Assembly: GCF_900142955.1 (NCBI RefSeq)
Contig: NZ_FRCP01000005.1
Coordinates: 372,001 to 436,000 of the forward strand
DNA from: Anaerosporobacter mobilis DSM 15930
GTDB taxonomy: Bacteria > Bacillota > Clostridia > Lachnospirales > Lachnospiraceae
Direction: 5' to 3'
Length of the DNA: 64,000 nt
A model generated the notes under the pieces. It was not told the origin of the DNA, did not search any database, and saw only the letters and a list, made by a program, of their open reading frames with translations. The first letter of the stretch is position 1. Each line of letters opens with the position of its first letter. Position numbers and translations under genes: made by a program. This document shows positions 34,118 through 42,869 of this stretch, piece after piece.

Positions 34118-35256
34118 ATCTCTTTAATTCGAAATGCTAACATTAAACGGAACTTATCATCTAATGTGCTGATTTCGCTTTCTATTATTTTCTTAATTTT
34201 GTTTAACTGATAATTAATCGTATTGCGATGTACCTTCTCTTCTTCAGCGATTTTTTGAATGCTTCCATCACATGCAATATATCGTTGTAACAATTCTACA
34301 TAGCTCGTTTTATGCTCTTTATCATAATCTTCTAGGTTTCCTAATGTATCTCGGTAATACTCTCTTAGGATTCTTGGCTCATCAACTGATATTAGAATCT
34401 TCCTACTATCTAGTTTATCAAAGACTAGGTAGGTACTTGATGTATTTGCTGATAAAATCATCACCCGCATTGCTCGGTAATAACTTCTTGCTAACAAATA
34501 TATGTTATTTACATTCGGTCCGATACCTACATGAACATCACTGTTATTATTATGACACATTTTAACAATATTATCAATTATGAATTCTATTTTTTCATTC
34601 GTATATCCGATGAACACCATACAAATCATTTGATTCTGTATAAATATATTGATGTTTTCTAATGAATCTGCTGTTACTTCCTGTATTTTGTTAATCACAA
34701 AAACTAATACATGTTCTTCATCCATTCTGGCTGCTCGAATGCCTACTACACAATAGGTATCATCTCTATGAAATCCATACTTTTCAACTACTTCAACCTG
34801 ATTCTCCATATCATACGAAGTTTCCATTAGTTTCTTAAGCGCTGTAGTGAGTTGTTCTTCTCGTTGCTCGTCTTTGATGATCTGATTGCAAAAATCTCTA
34901 GTCATATCAACTAGTTTTGTTTTCCATGGCACTTCTAATATGGGAAAATGTTTTTCATTGGCATATTCAAGTACTTCCATTGGTACATTATCAATGTATG
35001 GGCCAACATTAATTACTAGACCTGCTGCTTCTTTTTCAACCAAATTCTTAACAAAGGGAGTCAACCAGTTACCTTCTCTTTTTGCAATACCGGTAGTGAA
35101 TATTAACTCACCTCCACGTAAGAAGCTACTTGCCTCAATGTCTTCTATTGTATGTACCCATTGAACATTCTTATTCATACTCTGTTCACCTGCAAGAATA
35201 CGCATTCCATACAAGTAATCAGAATTTTGACATAATTTTTGAAGATGTATCGCCAT
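34108..35256 (-). CDS. PucR-family transcriptional regulator
   Basis: A 382-residue regulator. The N-terminal PucR domain (about residues 5-125; ASSFLRGGELIFTTGIAKREG, AAGLVINVGPYI) is typical of purine/pyrimidine catabolic regulators, a central GGDEF-like region follows, and the C-terminus has the PucR helix-turn-helix (DGSIQKIAEEEKVHRNTINYQ). It is the last gene of the operon with dihydropyrimidinase and PreA-like genes, so it is the likely local activator, responding to a pathway compound. It follows the kinase-like gene by 17 bases. Confidence 0.87.
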   Translation of the reverse strand: MAIHLQKLCQNSDYLYGMRILAGEQSMNKNVQWVHTIEDIEASSFLRGGELIFTTGIAKREGNWLTPFVKNLVEKEAAGLVINVGPYIDNVPMEVLEYANEKHFPILEVPWKTKLVDMTRDFCNQIIKDEQREEQLTTALKKLMETSYDMENQVEVVEKYGFHRDDTYCVVGIRAARMDEEHVLVFVINKIQEVTADSLENINIFIQNQMICMVFIGYTNEKIEFIIDNIVKMCHNNNSDVHVGIGPNVNNIYLLARSYYRAMRVMILSANTSSTYLVFDKLDSRKILISVDEPRILREYYRDTLGNLEDYDKEHKTSYVELLQRYIACDGSIQKIAEEEKVHRNTINYQLNKIKKIIESEISTLDDKFRLMLAFRIKEISQ

Positions 35257-35273
35257 ATCGCATCACTCGTTTC

Positions 35274-35897
35274 CTACTTGAACTTAATATTAATATACTC
35301 TTTAATTAGATTCACACAATCTTCTCTACCAATACGATTACTATTAAGTACAAGGTCATAATTGATTGGATTCGTCCAATCTTTACCCCCGGTGTAGTAC
35401 TTGTAATAGTTACTTCTATATTTATCTGTTTTCTTTATTAGATAATGTGCTCTTTCTTCAGAAACATTCATCTTGTTCATGATAGAAGCTACACATGCAT
35501 GACGTGGTGCTTCGATATATATACAAATTACATTACTATATTGCCTAAGAACATAGTCTGCACATTTTCCCACTATAATACATGCCTCTGTCTTTGCAAG
35601 GTTTCTAATGATTTCTGCTTGAATATTATATAAGTTTGTATCTGACACAAAGTCTTTTTCCGTAGGTTCAATAATCGTATTATAAGGAACCGCCTTCAAA
35701 AGTTTCGTTAAATAGCTACCATGTAGTTTCTCATCAACGGAAACAAATTCACTTTCATCAATTCCACTCATCTGAGAAGCCATGGTTAAGATTTGTCTTT
35801 CATAACAAGGTATCTGAAGTTCTTCTGCTAATTTGGTAGCAATCTCTTTTCCACCGCTACCGAAACCTCTTGCTATTGTAATTACATAATTCTTCAT
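35274..35897 (-). CDS. Cytidylate-kinase-like protein
   Basis: A 207-residue P-loop protein beginning MKNYVITIARGFGSGGKEIA, which is the nucleotide-binding loop of the cytidylate-kinase-like family (Cytidylate_kin2). Further motifs are PCYERQILTMAS and a lid-like region KMNVSEERAHYLIKKTDKYRSNYYKY. The family is distinct from the essential Cmk and has no settled role. GAGGGGGAA precedes the ATG. Its place between the amidohydrolase and pucR suggests a function in pyrimidine use or sensing. Confidence 0.78.
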   Translation of the reverse strand: MKNYVITIARGFGSGGKEIATKLAEELQIPCYERQILTMASQMSGIDESEFVSVDEKLHGSYLTKLLKAVPYNTIIEPTEKDFVSDTNLYNIQAEIIRNLAKTEACIIVGKCADYVLRQYSNVICIYIEAPRHACVASIMNKMNVSEERAHYLIKKTDKYRSNYYKYYTGGKDWTNPINYDLVLNSNRIGREDCVNLIKEYINIKFK

Positions 35898-35917
35898 TAC
35901 AATTCCCCCTCACTATC

Positions 35918-37180
35918 TTATTCAGCATCTGCTTTCAAAACTGCATTCAACATAACTGTTGCTCCATCTGTACAATGTTCTGGAGTTGAATATTCTGGTT
36001 CACAATGTGATAAACCGTCTTTTGATTGAACAAATATCATTGTTGTTGGTAACATGTATGCAGCAAATTGAGCATCATGACCTGCGCCAGAGTGGATATA
36101 TTGATGTTTTATTCCTAATTCTTCTGCTGCCGACTTAACATAAGATACTAATTTCTTATCCCAATAAACGGTATCACGGTTCCTAGCTTTTACCACCTCA
36201 CAAGTACAACCACTCCACTCTTTACAAACAACACTCTTTACAATTGCAAGTACCTTCTCAAGTACTTTTGGATCTTCATGTCTTGCATCAATTGAGAAAT
36301 CAAAGTAATCAGCTACACAAGTATGAACACAAGGGTGGCATACAACTTCTCCAGTTGTATAAACCAAATCATCAACTCCTAATTGATCAATTTCGTCATG
36401 TAAGTAACAAAGTGCTCTTGATGCTGCGTAGAATGCATCACGTCTCTTAGGCATTGGGAAAGTTCCTGCGTGAACAGTTTGACCATAGAAACGGACACGA
36501 TAGTTAAACATTCCAAGTACACAATCAACCACTCCAATCGTGTTCCCTGCATCTTCAAGAATTGGGCCTTGCTCAATATGGGTTTCAAACATATATTGAT
36601 ATTTATCAGGAGAGATTCTATTATCCTTATCACCTTTGAAACCAGATACTTCTAATGCATCACCAAATGTTTTCGTTTTATCTAGAATACTTTTAGAGTT
36701 CATCATATCTTCGTATCGAAACTTACCGCGGATATCTTCTGGTAGATAATCATAACATACAATTCCAGAGCACATCATTGCCGGTGGATACAATGACCCT
36801 TCTTCATTGGTCCAGATCATGGCAGTTAATGGATGTTTATGAGGAATATTCTGTTCTGCAACTGTTTCTAGTACTTCCATTGCTGACATAACTCCAAGAA
36901 TACCATCGTAGTTTCCACCGTTCTTAACGGAATCCACATGAGAACCCATAACGATTCTCTTAGCATCCGGATCGCTACCAGGTAGTGTAGCATACATGTT
37001 GGCAACATCATCTATTTCAATGATTGCACCGATTGCTTCCATACGTTTCTTGAATTCATTTCTCGCCATAAATGCTTCTGGTGAAAGGGAATATCTTGTA
37101 ATACCACCATGACCAGCATCTCCGAACATTGAAAATGTTTTGATTTTATCTGACATTCTAACTAAACTACATGTGTACAT
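35918..37180 (-). CDS. M20-type N-carbamoyl-amino-acid/beta-alanine amidohydrolase
   Basis: A 420-residue metallo-amidohydrolase of the AllC/HyuC/beta-ureidopropionase group. The metal-site motifs are GSHVDSVKNGGNYDGILGVM, TNEEGSLYPPAMMCSG, FETHIEQGPILE and SGAGHDAQF, plus SHCEPEYSTPE near the C-terminus. In this operon the natural substrate is N-carbamoyl-beta-alanine, giving beta-alanine, CO2 and ammonia; allantoate or N-carbamoyl-L-amino acids are alternatives by family. The start follows AAAGGTAGG. The next gene begins 20 bases later. Confidence 0.85.
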   Translation of the reverse strand: MYTCSLVRMSDKIKTFSMFGDAGHGGITRYSLSPEAFMARNEFKKRMEAIGAIIEIDDVANMYATLPGSDPDAKRIVMGSHVDSVKNGGNYDGILGVMSAMEVLETVAEQNIPHKHPLTAMIWTNEEGSLYPPAMMCSGIVCYDYLPEDIRGKFRYEDMMNSKSILDKTKTFGDALEVSGFKGDKDNRISPDKYQYMFETHIEQGPILEDAGNTIGVVDCVLGMFNYRVRFYGQTVHAGTFPMPKRRDAFYAASRALCYLHDEIDQLGVDDLVYTTGEVVCHPCVHTCVADYFDFSIDARHEDPKVLEKVLAIVKSVVCKEWSGCTCEVVKARNRDTVYWDKKLVSYVKSAAEELGIKHQYIHSGAGHDAQFAAYMLPTTMIFVQSKDGLSHCEPEYSTPEHCTDGATVMLNAVLKADAE

Positions 37181-37263
37181 AATAATTACCTACCTTTCTA
37201 ACTTCTTGTGCTTCTATACGTTTACATATGGCTCACTTAAGGATTAGTACTGAATCGATGTCT

Positions 37264-38754
37264 TTATTTCTTCTTTACTCTAACTCCAAAAGATATGGCA
37301 TCTACTGGACATACCGTAGTGCACAAATGACATCCCACACATTTATTCGGATTCATAATCGGCTTTCTATCTTCACCAGCAATTAATGCTTGATGTCCTC
37401 CATCGTAACAAGATACGATACATCTTCCACAGCCAACACAACTACTTCTATTAAACTTAGGATAGCAGATGCTATCTCTTTCTAAGTTTTCTGCTGATAC
37501 TATCTTACTTAACGCTTTACCTAATATATCATCAACCTTATTAAATCCTCTTTCTGATAGATACCTAGTTAAACCGTCAATCAAATCATCAATAATTCGG
37601 TATCCATATTCCATAACAGAGGTTGTAATTTGAACCGTGGAACACCCCATTGCTATGAATTCCATGGCATCTTTCCAAGTTGTTATACCACCCATTCCAC
37701 TTATCGGTATATTTGCAAGCACCTTATCTACTTTCATATCATGAATAAATCGTAGTGCTATTGGTTTAATTGCCTTGCCCGAATATCCACCAACAGAAGA
37801 ATACCCTCCTACCTCTGGTGCTGTTGAGAACGTATCGATATCTACATTCATAATACTCTTAATCGTATTGATTGCTGCTAGACCATCTGCCCCTGCTTCT
37901 ATTGCTGCCCTTGCTGTGATCTCCATGTTCGTAATATTAGGTGTCATCTTCGCGAGGACTGGTAAGGAAGTACCTTTCTTTGTTGCTTTCGTAAACTTAC
38001 TTACTAGTTCAGGATTCGTTCCAATATCACTACCGAGTCCCGTTCCACTCATATGTGGACAAGAGAAGTTACATTCAATAATATCTGCACCAGCCTCTTC
38101 AACTAGAGTGGCTAGTTTTGTCCATTCTTCCTCATCTCTACCCATAATAGAAGCAATGATAATCTTCAATGGATAGTCCTTCTTTAATCTACGGAAGAAC
38201 TCAAGATTTTCCTCTAACGTATAGTCTGAGATCTGTTCGATATTCTTAAAACCTACAAACTTTTCACCTTCTTTTTCTATTTGCGAAAACCTTGGCGATA
38301 CTTCGTCTGGTACGAACATTCCAACTGTTTTAAATGCTGCTCCTGCCCAGCCCATATCAAACGCTTTCGCCACCATATCATAATTACTGCAAACAACAGA
38401 AGAGGATAAGAAAAATGGATTCTCACAGGTAACTCCACATAAACTTGTTGATAAATCAATTGATTTTGATTCATAATACGGTAGGTTTCCTACCCCTGTC
38501 ATGATCTTGTCAATTGCAACTGCTTGATCAAATTTACTTCTAACACATGCTCTCATACATGTTTTATCGTCGCATGTAGTGCAATCTATATTCTCAGTAA
38601 GGATTTCTCTCGCCCCACTTACATTCTCAAATCGTAGTGCCCGTATTACTCTTGCAGGATCCATATACTTGCTACACGCTTGTGTACAAGCTGGATTCTC
38701 ACAAAGAAAACATGCACCTGTTAATGTATTTAGTATTCTCTCGATTGCCTTCAT
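37264..38754 (-). CDS. preA: Dihydropyrimidine dehydrogenase PreA-like subunit with extra N-terminal Fe-S domain
   Basis: A 496-residue iron-sulfur flavoprotein. Residues 15-70 hold two C-x2-C-x4-C-x3-C motifs like the N-terminal domain of DPYD/PreT. Residues 90-420 are the FMN barrel of the dihydroorotate dehydrogenase type (ECNFSCPHMSGTGLGSD, AKMTPNITNMEI, ISGMGGITTWKDA). Two ferredoxin clusters follow (C439-C449, C472-C482). FAD and NADPH domains of DPYD/PreT are absent and no preT is nearby, so the electron donor may be ferredoxin or an unlinked partner. The ATG at 38754 is chosen because GGAGG sits eight bases before it. It should reduce uracil or thymine to the dihydro form. Confidence 0.85.
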   Translation of the reverse strand: MKAIERILNTLTGACFLCENPACTQACSKYMDPARVIRALRFENVSGAREILTENIDCTTCDDKTCMRACVRSKFDQAVAIDKIMTGVGNLPYYESKSIDLSTSLCGVTCENPFFLSSSVVCSNYDMVAKAFDMGWAGAAFKTVGMFVPDEVSPRFSQIEKEGEKFVGFKNIEQISDYTLEENLEFFRRLKKDYPLKIIIASIMGRDEEEWTKLATLVEEAGADIIECNFSCPHMSGTGLGSDIGTNPELVSKFTKATKKGTSLPVLAKMTPNITNMEITARAAIEAGADGLAAINTIKSIMNVDIDTFSTAPEVGGYSSVGGYSGKAIKPIALRFIHDMKVDKVLANIPISGMGGITTWKDAMEFIAMGCSTVQITTSVMEYGYRIIDDLIDGLTRYLSERGFNKVDDILGKALSKIVSAENLERDSICYPKFNRSSCVGCGRCIVSCYDGGHQALIAGEDRKPIMNPNKCVGCHLCTTVCPVDAISFGVRVKKK

Positions 38755-38845
38755 TAACATCGCCTCCACTCTTGGTTTTCTTATCATACGTATCGTAGCT
38801 ATTTCACCCATTGGCGTTTCACCAATGTGCCAAAAAGTATTTATT

Positions 38846-40219
38846 TTATAGATTTATTTTTGCTTCTCTCTTAACGAATCTGCCTAAACCAGGTTTACCG
38901 ACAAAGTCACCATGATCATAAACCAAATTGCCTCTTACATATGTCTGCACTGGATACCCATGAAGTTCTTTACCCTCCCAGATTGTATGATCATAATCAG
39001 AATGCATATTTTCTACATGCACGGTAAAATCTTTCTCTTTGTCATAGATTACGATATCTGCATCTTTACCTATAGCTAATGAACCTTTTTCCTTACAACC
39101 AAAGATTTTCGCTGGATTTGTAGAACATAATTCCACAACTCTCTCAAAAGATAACTTTCCTGTATTGGCTGCATCTAACATATATGGATACAGATTCTCA
39201 ACACCTGCACAACCATTTGGTATCTTAGTGAAATTATCTTTTCCCCAATCTTTTTCGTAACTTTGGAATGGACAGTGATCGGTTGCAACTGTATCAATAA
39301 ATCCTGTCTTAATTGCTTCCCATAAAGCCTCTTGACTTTCTTTTCCCTTCATTGGCGGAGAACAAACGAAGTTTCTTCCGTCTTCTCTCTTATATACATC
39401 ACAAGTGAATTCAAGATATTGTGGACAAGTTTCAACATACACTTCATGTCCTGACTTCTTAGCTTCAATACAAGCTTCTAACCCTTCTTTATCAGCCATA
39501 TGTACAATGTAGATTGGAGCTTCTAGATGCGTTGCCCAGTGTACAGCTCTCTTATCTGCTTCTGCTTCTACGAATTCCGGTCTACTTAAGTAGTGATACC
39601 ATGCACTGGTCTTACCTTCTGCTAAGAATTTCTCTATATTCAAATCAATCAGGTCTGGATTTTCTGCATGAACATTGATTATAGCCCCAAGCTCTTTTGC
39701 TCGTAGCAACAATCTTGCCAATGTGCCATCATCAACCATCATGTTTTCTTTCTTATACACTAGGAAACATTTAAAGCTTGTGATTCCTGCTTCTACTGCT
39801 CTTTCCATTTCCTCTAATATCTCACCACCGTTTAAATCAGTGATACAACAATGAAATGCGTAATCTACACAAGCTTCATTCACAAGAATCTCTTTCTTAG
39901 AATTGATTACTCCTAAGATTGTTTCACCCTTATGTTGAATCGGATAATCAAAAATTGTAGTGACGCCACCACATGCTGCTGCTCTTGTTCCAGCTAGATA
40001 ACTATCTGCTGATACTGTACCACCGAATGGCATTGCAAGATGTGTATGTACATCTAACGCTCCTGGTAATACTAACTTCCCAGTGGCATCCACCACTTTA
40101 TCTGTTTCCCCAACTAAATCTTTACCGATTGCTACAATCTTACCACCCTCAACACCAATATCTGCTACAAAGCTTTCTTTCGCTGTTACAATTGTTCCAT
40201 TCTTAATTAATAAATCCAT
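38846..40219 (-). CDS. hydA: Dihydropyrimidinase/hydantoinase
   Basis: A 457-residue cyclic amidohydrolase. Zinc ligands H58 and H60 lie in DVHTHLAMPFGG, the carbamylated lysine is K150 in ITSFKCF, and further metal residues are seen in NVHAENPDL, YIVHMADKEG and TVATDHCPF. The C-terminus (GSLAIGKDADIVIYD) is family-typical. It opens dihydrouracil to N-carbamoyl-beta-alanine. It is first in an operon with the PreA-like, amidohydrolase, kinase-like and pucR genes. Hydantoin or allantoin substrates cannot be excluded from sequence, but the PreA neighbour favours dihydropyrimidines. Confidence 0.9.
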   Translation of the reverse strand: MDLLIKNGTIVTAKESFVADIGVEGGKIVAIGKDLVGETDKVVDATGKLVLPGALDVHTHLAMPFGGTVSADSYLAGTRAAACGGVTTIFDYPIQHKGETILGVINSKKEILVNEACVDYAFHCCITDLNGGEILEEMERAVEAGITSFKCFLVYKKENMMVDDGTLARLLLRAKELGAIINVHAENPDLIDLNIEKFLAEGKTSAWYHYLSRPEFVEAEADKRAVHWATHLEAPIYIVHMADKEGLEACIEAKKSGHEVYVETCPQYLEFTCDVYKREDGRNFVCSPPMKGKESQEALWEAIKTGFIDTVATDHCPFQSYEKDWGKDNFTKIPNGCAGVENLYPYMLDAANTGKLSFERVVELCSTNPAKIFGCKEKGSLAIGKDADIVIYDKEKDFTVHVENMHSDYDHTIWEGKELHGYPVQTYVRGNLVYDHGDFVGKPGLGRFVKREAKINL

Positions 40220-40312
40220 ATCACACCATTCCCTTCTACTTAATCACCGCAAAACTTCTACCATATCTATCATTACTTCTTACCTAACGCACTATGACAC
40301 AAAACACGTTTC

Positions 40313-40461
40313 GCATTTAAGTACTTCTATGTGTTCACCACATTCATCAATGAATACGGACCCGCCTTCGATTCGGCATCCTGCCTTAGCTCAGGCTAGC
40401 TCGGCGTCCATGCCTCGCTTTCCTAGTTTTATAAGCACACACTAAGAAGTACTATAAATGC
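40313..40461. repeat. Palindromic element with GC-rich core
   Basis: The arms GCATTTAAGTACTTCT (40313-40328) and AGAAGTACTATAAATGC (40445-40461) are inverted copies with a two-base gap. The core (about 40350-40425) is much richer in G and C than the surroundings and forms nested stems, for example GCCTTCGATTCGGC and CCTGCCTTAGCTCAGGC. Base composition unlike its neighbours suggests an inserted mobile or structured-RNA element in the leader of the hydantoinase operon. The rest of the 40220-40749 gap has no gene. Confidence 0.6.
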
Positions 40462-40559
40462 TCCACTACCGTTTTTTAGTCATTGATGTTAGTCAAGAAG
40501 TAAATCTACGTATTAAGAGTTTTGCTTTTACTACTTTTTGTACACAAATAGGCGATATT

Positions 40560-40624
40560 GAATAAATATTATTGATTGTTCGTCATTAACAACATTGAAA
40601 ATGAATACTAGAGAATATTTATTC
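40560..40624. repeat. 11-base inverted repeat between binding-protein and hydA genes
   Basis: GAATAAATATT (40560-40570) and AATATTTATTC (40614-40624) are perfect inverted copies 43 bases apart in the gap between the two catabolic operons. It may be a regulatory site or part of a weak terminator for the binding-protein gene. Confidence 0.35.
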
Positions 40625-40749
40625 CTCCAACTTCTAACCTGTACTTGTGTATCCTCACTGTAAGCAAAATTCTTAGTCACAAAATGTTGCTTCTCTACTG
40701 GCATACTATTGCTAAAAAACAGAATTCTATAAGAGTTTGCTCAAAAACG

Positions 40750-41937
40750 TTATTTCATAAATGTATCTAATTTATAAACAAGTACAAGTCCTGATCTTTG
40801 ATATACTTGTGAGATCTCTAACAAGTCCATACCACCTGAATTTGCAGCTATTAGATTTGCTAACCAAGTTACGCCAAAATCTACAGTGCCGTTACTTACC
40901 GCTGTTGTTTCACTGATATCACCACCACCAGATACAACATTTACCTCTAAACCAACTTCATCATAGTAACCTTTTTCAAGTGCTACATAGTAGCCCATGA
41001 ATTGTGCTTGTGGAAGCCATTTTAATTGGATTGTTACGCTAGCCTTTTCAGGCGTTCCAAATTTGCCATCCGTTGATGCAGTTGCTCCTTCCCAGTAAGA
41101 AGTATCTCTAACATCGTCTAAGGTAAGTTTGCTAAGTTTATCCGCTGCTGCCTTATCATCGAGTGCAATATATTTTTTAGCTAATTCTAAGGTTTGGCTC
41201 ATAGCTGCTTCATCCATCTTACCAAGCTCAGTAACCGTATTTCCGTTTATGTCTGTTTCAACTAACTTCTTAACTTCACTAGCCATATACAATTGATGCT
41301 CTGCTGATACAGAGGAACCATATTTGTATACGATTTCAGCTGCTTCCTCAGGGTTTTCGCAAGCGTATTTCCAGCCCTTCATAGAAGCATAGATGAATGC
41401 TTTTACCGTATTAGGATTTTGCTCTGCGAATGCTCTAGTACAGAAGATATTATCCTCTAGCATCGCTACACCTTCATCATTCATATCGATTGTACCAACG
41501 GTGTCACTATAGTTATAAGCACCATCATAACTGTTCTTAACTAAGCCAAGTTCGTTATACGTCATTGCAGAAGCTAATGTAATAGAATCATCGTCAAAGC
41601 CGTCCATATCGAATGCCTGGCTTAGGTATGTAATTGGTTGACCATATTTGGTTAACAAAGCTTGAATTTCATACTCATTACCAAGACCCCAGTTACCAAC
41701 TTTTCCTTCTGATGCTGCTAGTTTAACAATCTCCTCATTTGACATTACTGCCCTTACTTCCGTAGAAGTATCTGCTGTTTCACCTGCCTTTGTATCTGTC
41801 GATGTAGTTTCTTGTGTTTGGTTACTAGTTATCTCCTTCTTATTGCTACTACAACCAGCTAATGATGCCATCGTCAACGTTGCAACCATCAATATAGCTA
41901 CCATTTTCTTTGCTTTACATCTTCTCATATCTTTCAT
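40750..41937 (-). CDS. ABC importer substrate-binding lipoprotein, NMT1/ThiY type, apparently circularly permuted
   Basis: A 395-residue lipoprotein (lipobox SLAGC, Cys29). In ordinary NMT1/ThiY-like proteins the mature domain begins with IQLKWLPQAQFMGYYVA and later reaches GKKVGNW-GGNEYE. Here the order is reversed: the second half (KVGNWGLGNEYEIQALL from residue 79, through YNELGLV, MNDEGVAMLED, MKGWKYACENPEEA) comes first and the first half (residues 299-395, SVTIQLKWLPQAQFMGYYV to YQRSGLVLVYKLDTFMK) comes last, joined by a linker TASTDGKFGTPEKA. The frame is open throughout. It probably binds a pyrimidine or precursor. The ATG follows AGGAGG. Confidence 0.82.
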   Translation of the reverse strand: MKDMRRCKAKKMVAILMVATLTMASLAGCSSNKKEITSNQTQETTSTDTKAGETADTSTEVRAVMSNEEIVKLAASEGKVGNWGLGNEYEIQALLTKYGQPITYLSQAFDMDGFDDDSITLASAMTYNELGLVKNSYDGAYNYSDTVGTIDMNDEGVAMLEDNIFCTRAFAEQNPNTVKAFIYASMKGWKYACENPEEAAEIVYKYGSSVSAEHQLYMASEVKKLVETDINGNTVTELGKMDEAAMSQTLELAKKYIALDDKAAADKLSKLTLDDVRDTSYWEGATASTDGKFGTPEKASVTIQLKWLPQAQFMGYYVALEKGYYDEVGLEVNVVSGGGDISETTAVSNGTVDFGVTWLANLIAANSGGMDLLEISQVYQRSGLVLVYKLDTFMK

Positions 41938-42020
41938 AAAATCCTCCTGTCTGCCATCAGTTGCGGCACTATGTTTATTGTAGAACAACCATATTTTAAG
42001 CTATGAAACACTCCTGACCA

Positions 42021-42851
42021 CTATTTTCTGTTCCTTAGCAAAATACCTTCAAACATCATTAAGATACAATACATACTTATTCCAATTAGGCACGCCACCG
42101 CAATGTAGGTCCAAGCGGTTGCATACTGTGCAATAACGATATTCTCTCTAATCTGCCTGCCAACTCCTGTAATATATTCTGCAAAATATTCGCTTACAAT
42201 TGCACTAATAACACTAGAAGGTACTCCTACTCGAAGTGCTGTGAATATATAAGGCACACTGTTTGGTAGTCGTAACTTAAAGAAAACCACTCTTTTCTTT
42301 GCTGCATAGGATTTCATCAAGTCTAATGAGAATTCCGGCAAATTATTCAATCCTCTATATGCATTCACACTCATCGTTGCTATGGAGACAATCATAACTA
42401 CTAATACCTTCGCTACCATACTTCTTACACTTGCATCACTACTCACATCTTTAGTCCAGTTTGTCATAACTGGTGCTAGTGCTACAATGGGAATGGCATT
42501 AAATGCTGCAACAATGGATAATCCACCTGCCCCCCATCTTGGAAATACCGTTGCCAAAACCGCGATTAGATATCCAATGAAAGAACCAATAGCTAAACCG
42601 ATTACCGCAACTAAGACGGTTGCCTTTACATTCAACATTATCTTAGGAAGGTTATCCCCTATGATGCGATTGATCTGACTTGGTAGTGGTAATGTAAAGG
42701 TATCTGTACCCAGTATCTTATGTAAAATCTGTGTTTGCCATAATGCAAACACCAATACTCCAAGTGCTACTGGTAATATAACGCTTAAGAAAGGCTGTAC
42801 CTTAGGATTCCTAAAAAACCGTATGAATATATTTTTCTTTCTTTTAATCAT
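42021..42851 (-). CDS. ABC importer permease (second)
   Basis: A 276-residue permease of the SsuC/TauC/ThiX family with about six membrane segments. The EAA-type loop is seen in YAAKKRVVFFKLRLPNSVPYIF (about residues 185-205), where the ATPase docks. The C-terminal VGRQIRENIVIAQY is common in pyrimidine/thiamine-precursor transporters. AGAGGATGG precedes the ATG. It follows the first permease by 18 bases; the two probably form a heterodimer. Confidence 0.87.
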   Translation of the reverse strand: MIKRKKNIFIRFFRNPKVQPFLSVILPVALGVLVFALWQTQILHKILGTDTFTLPLPSQINRIIGDNLPKIMLNVKATVLVAVIGLAIGSFIGYLIAVLATVFPRWGAGGLSIVAAFNAIPIVALAPVMTNWTKDVSSDASVRSMVAKVLVVMIVSIATMSVNAYRGLNNLPEFSLDLMKSYAAKKRVVFFKLRLPNSVPYIFTALRVGVPSSVISAIVSEYFAEYITGVGRQIRENIVIAQYATAWTYIAVACLIGISMYCILMMFEGILLRNRK

Positions 42852-42869
42852 CTACACTACCATCCTCTC

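Noticed and set aside
40220..40749. Possible riboswitch in the long hydantoinase leader
   Set aside because: The stems are explained by an inserted palindromic element; no known riboswitch core was seen.
40750..41937. Two separate partial binding-protein genes
   Set aside because: One continuous frame with a single signal peptide and ribosome site spans both halves, so a permuted single protein fits better.
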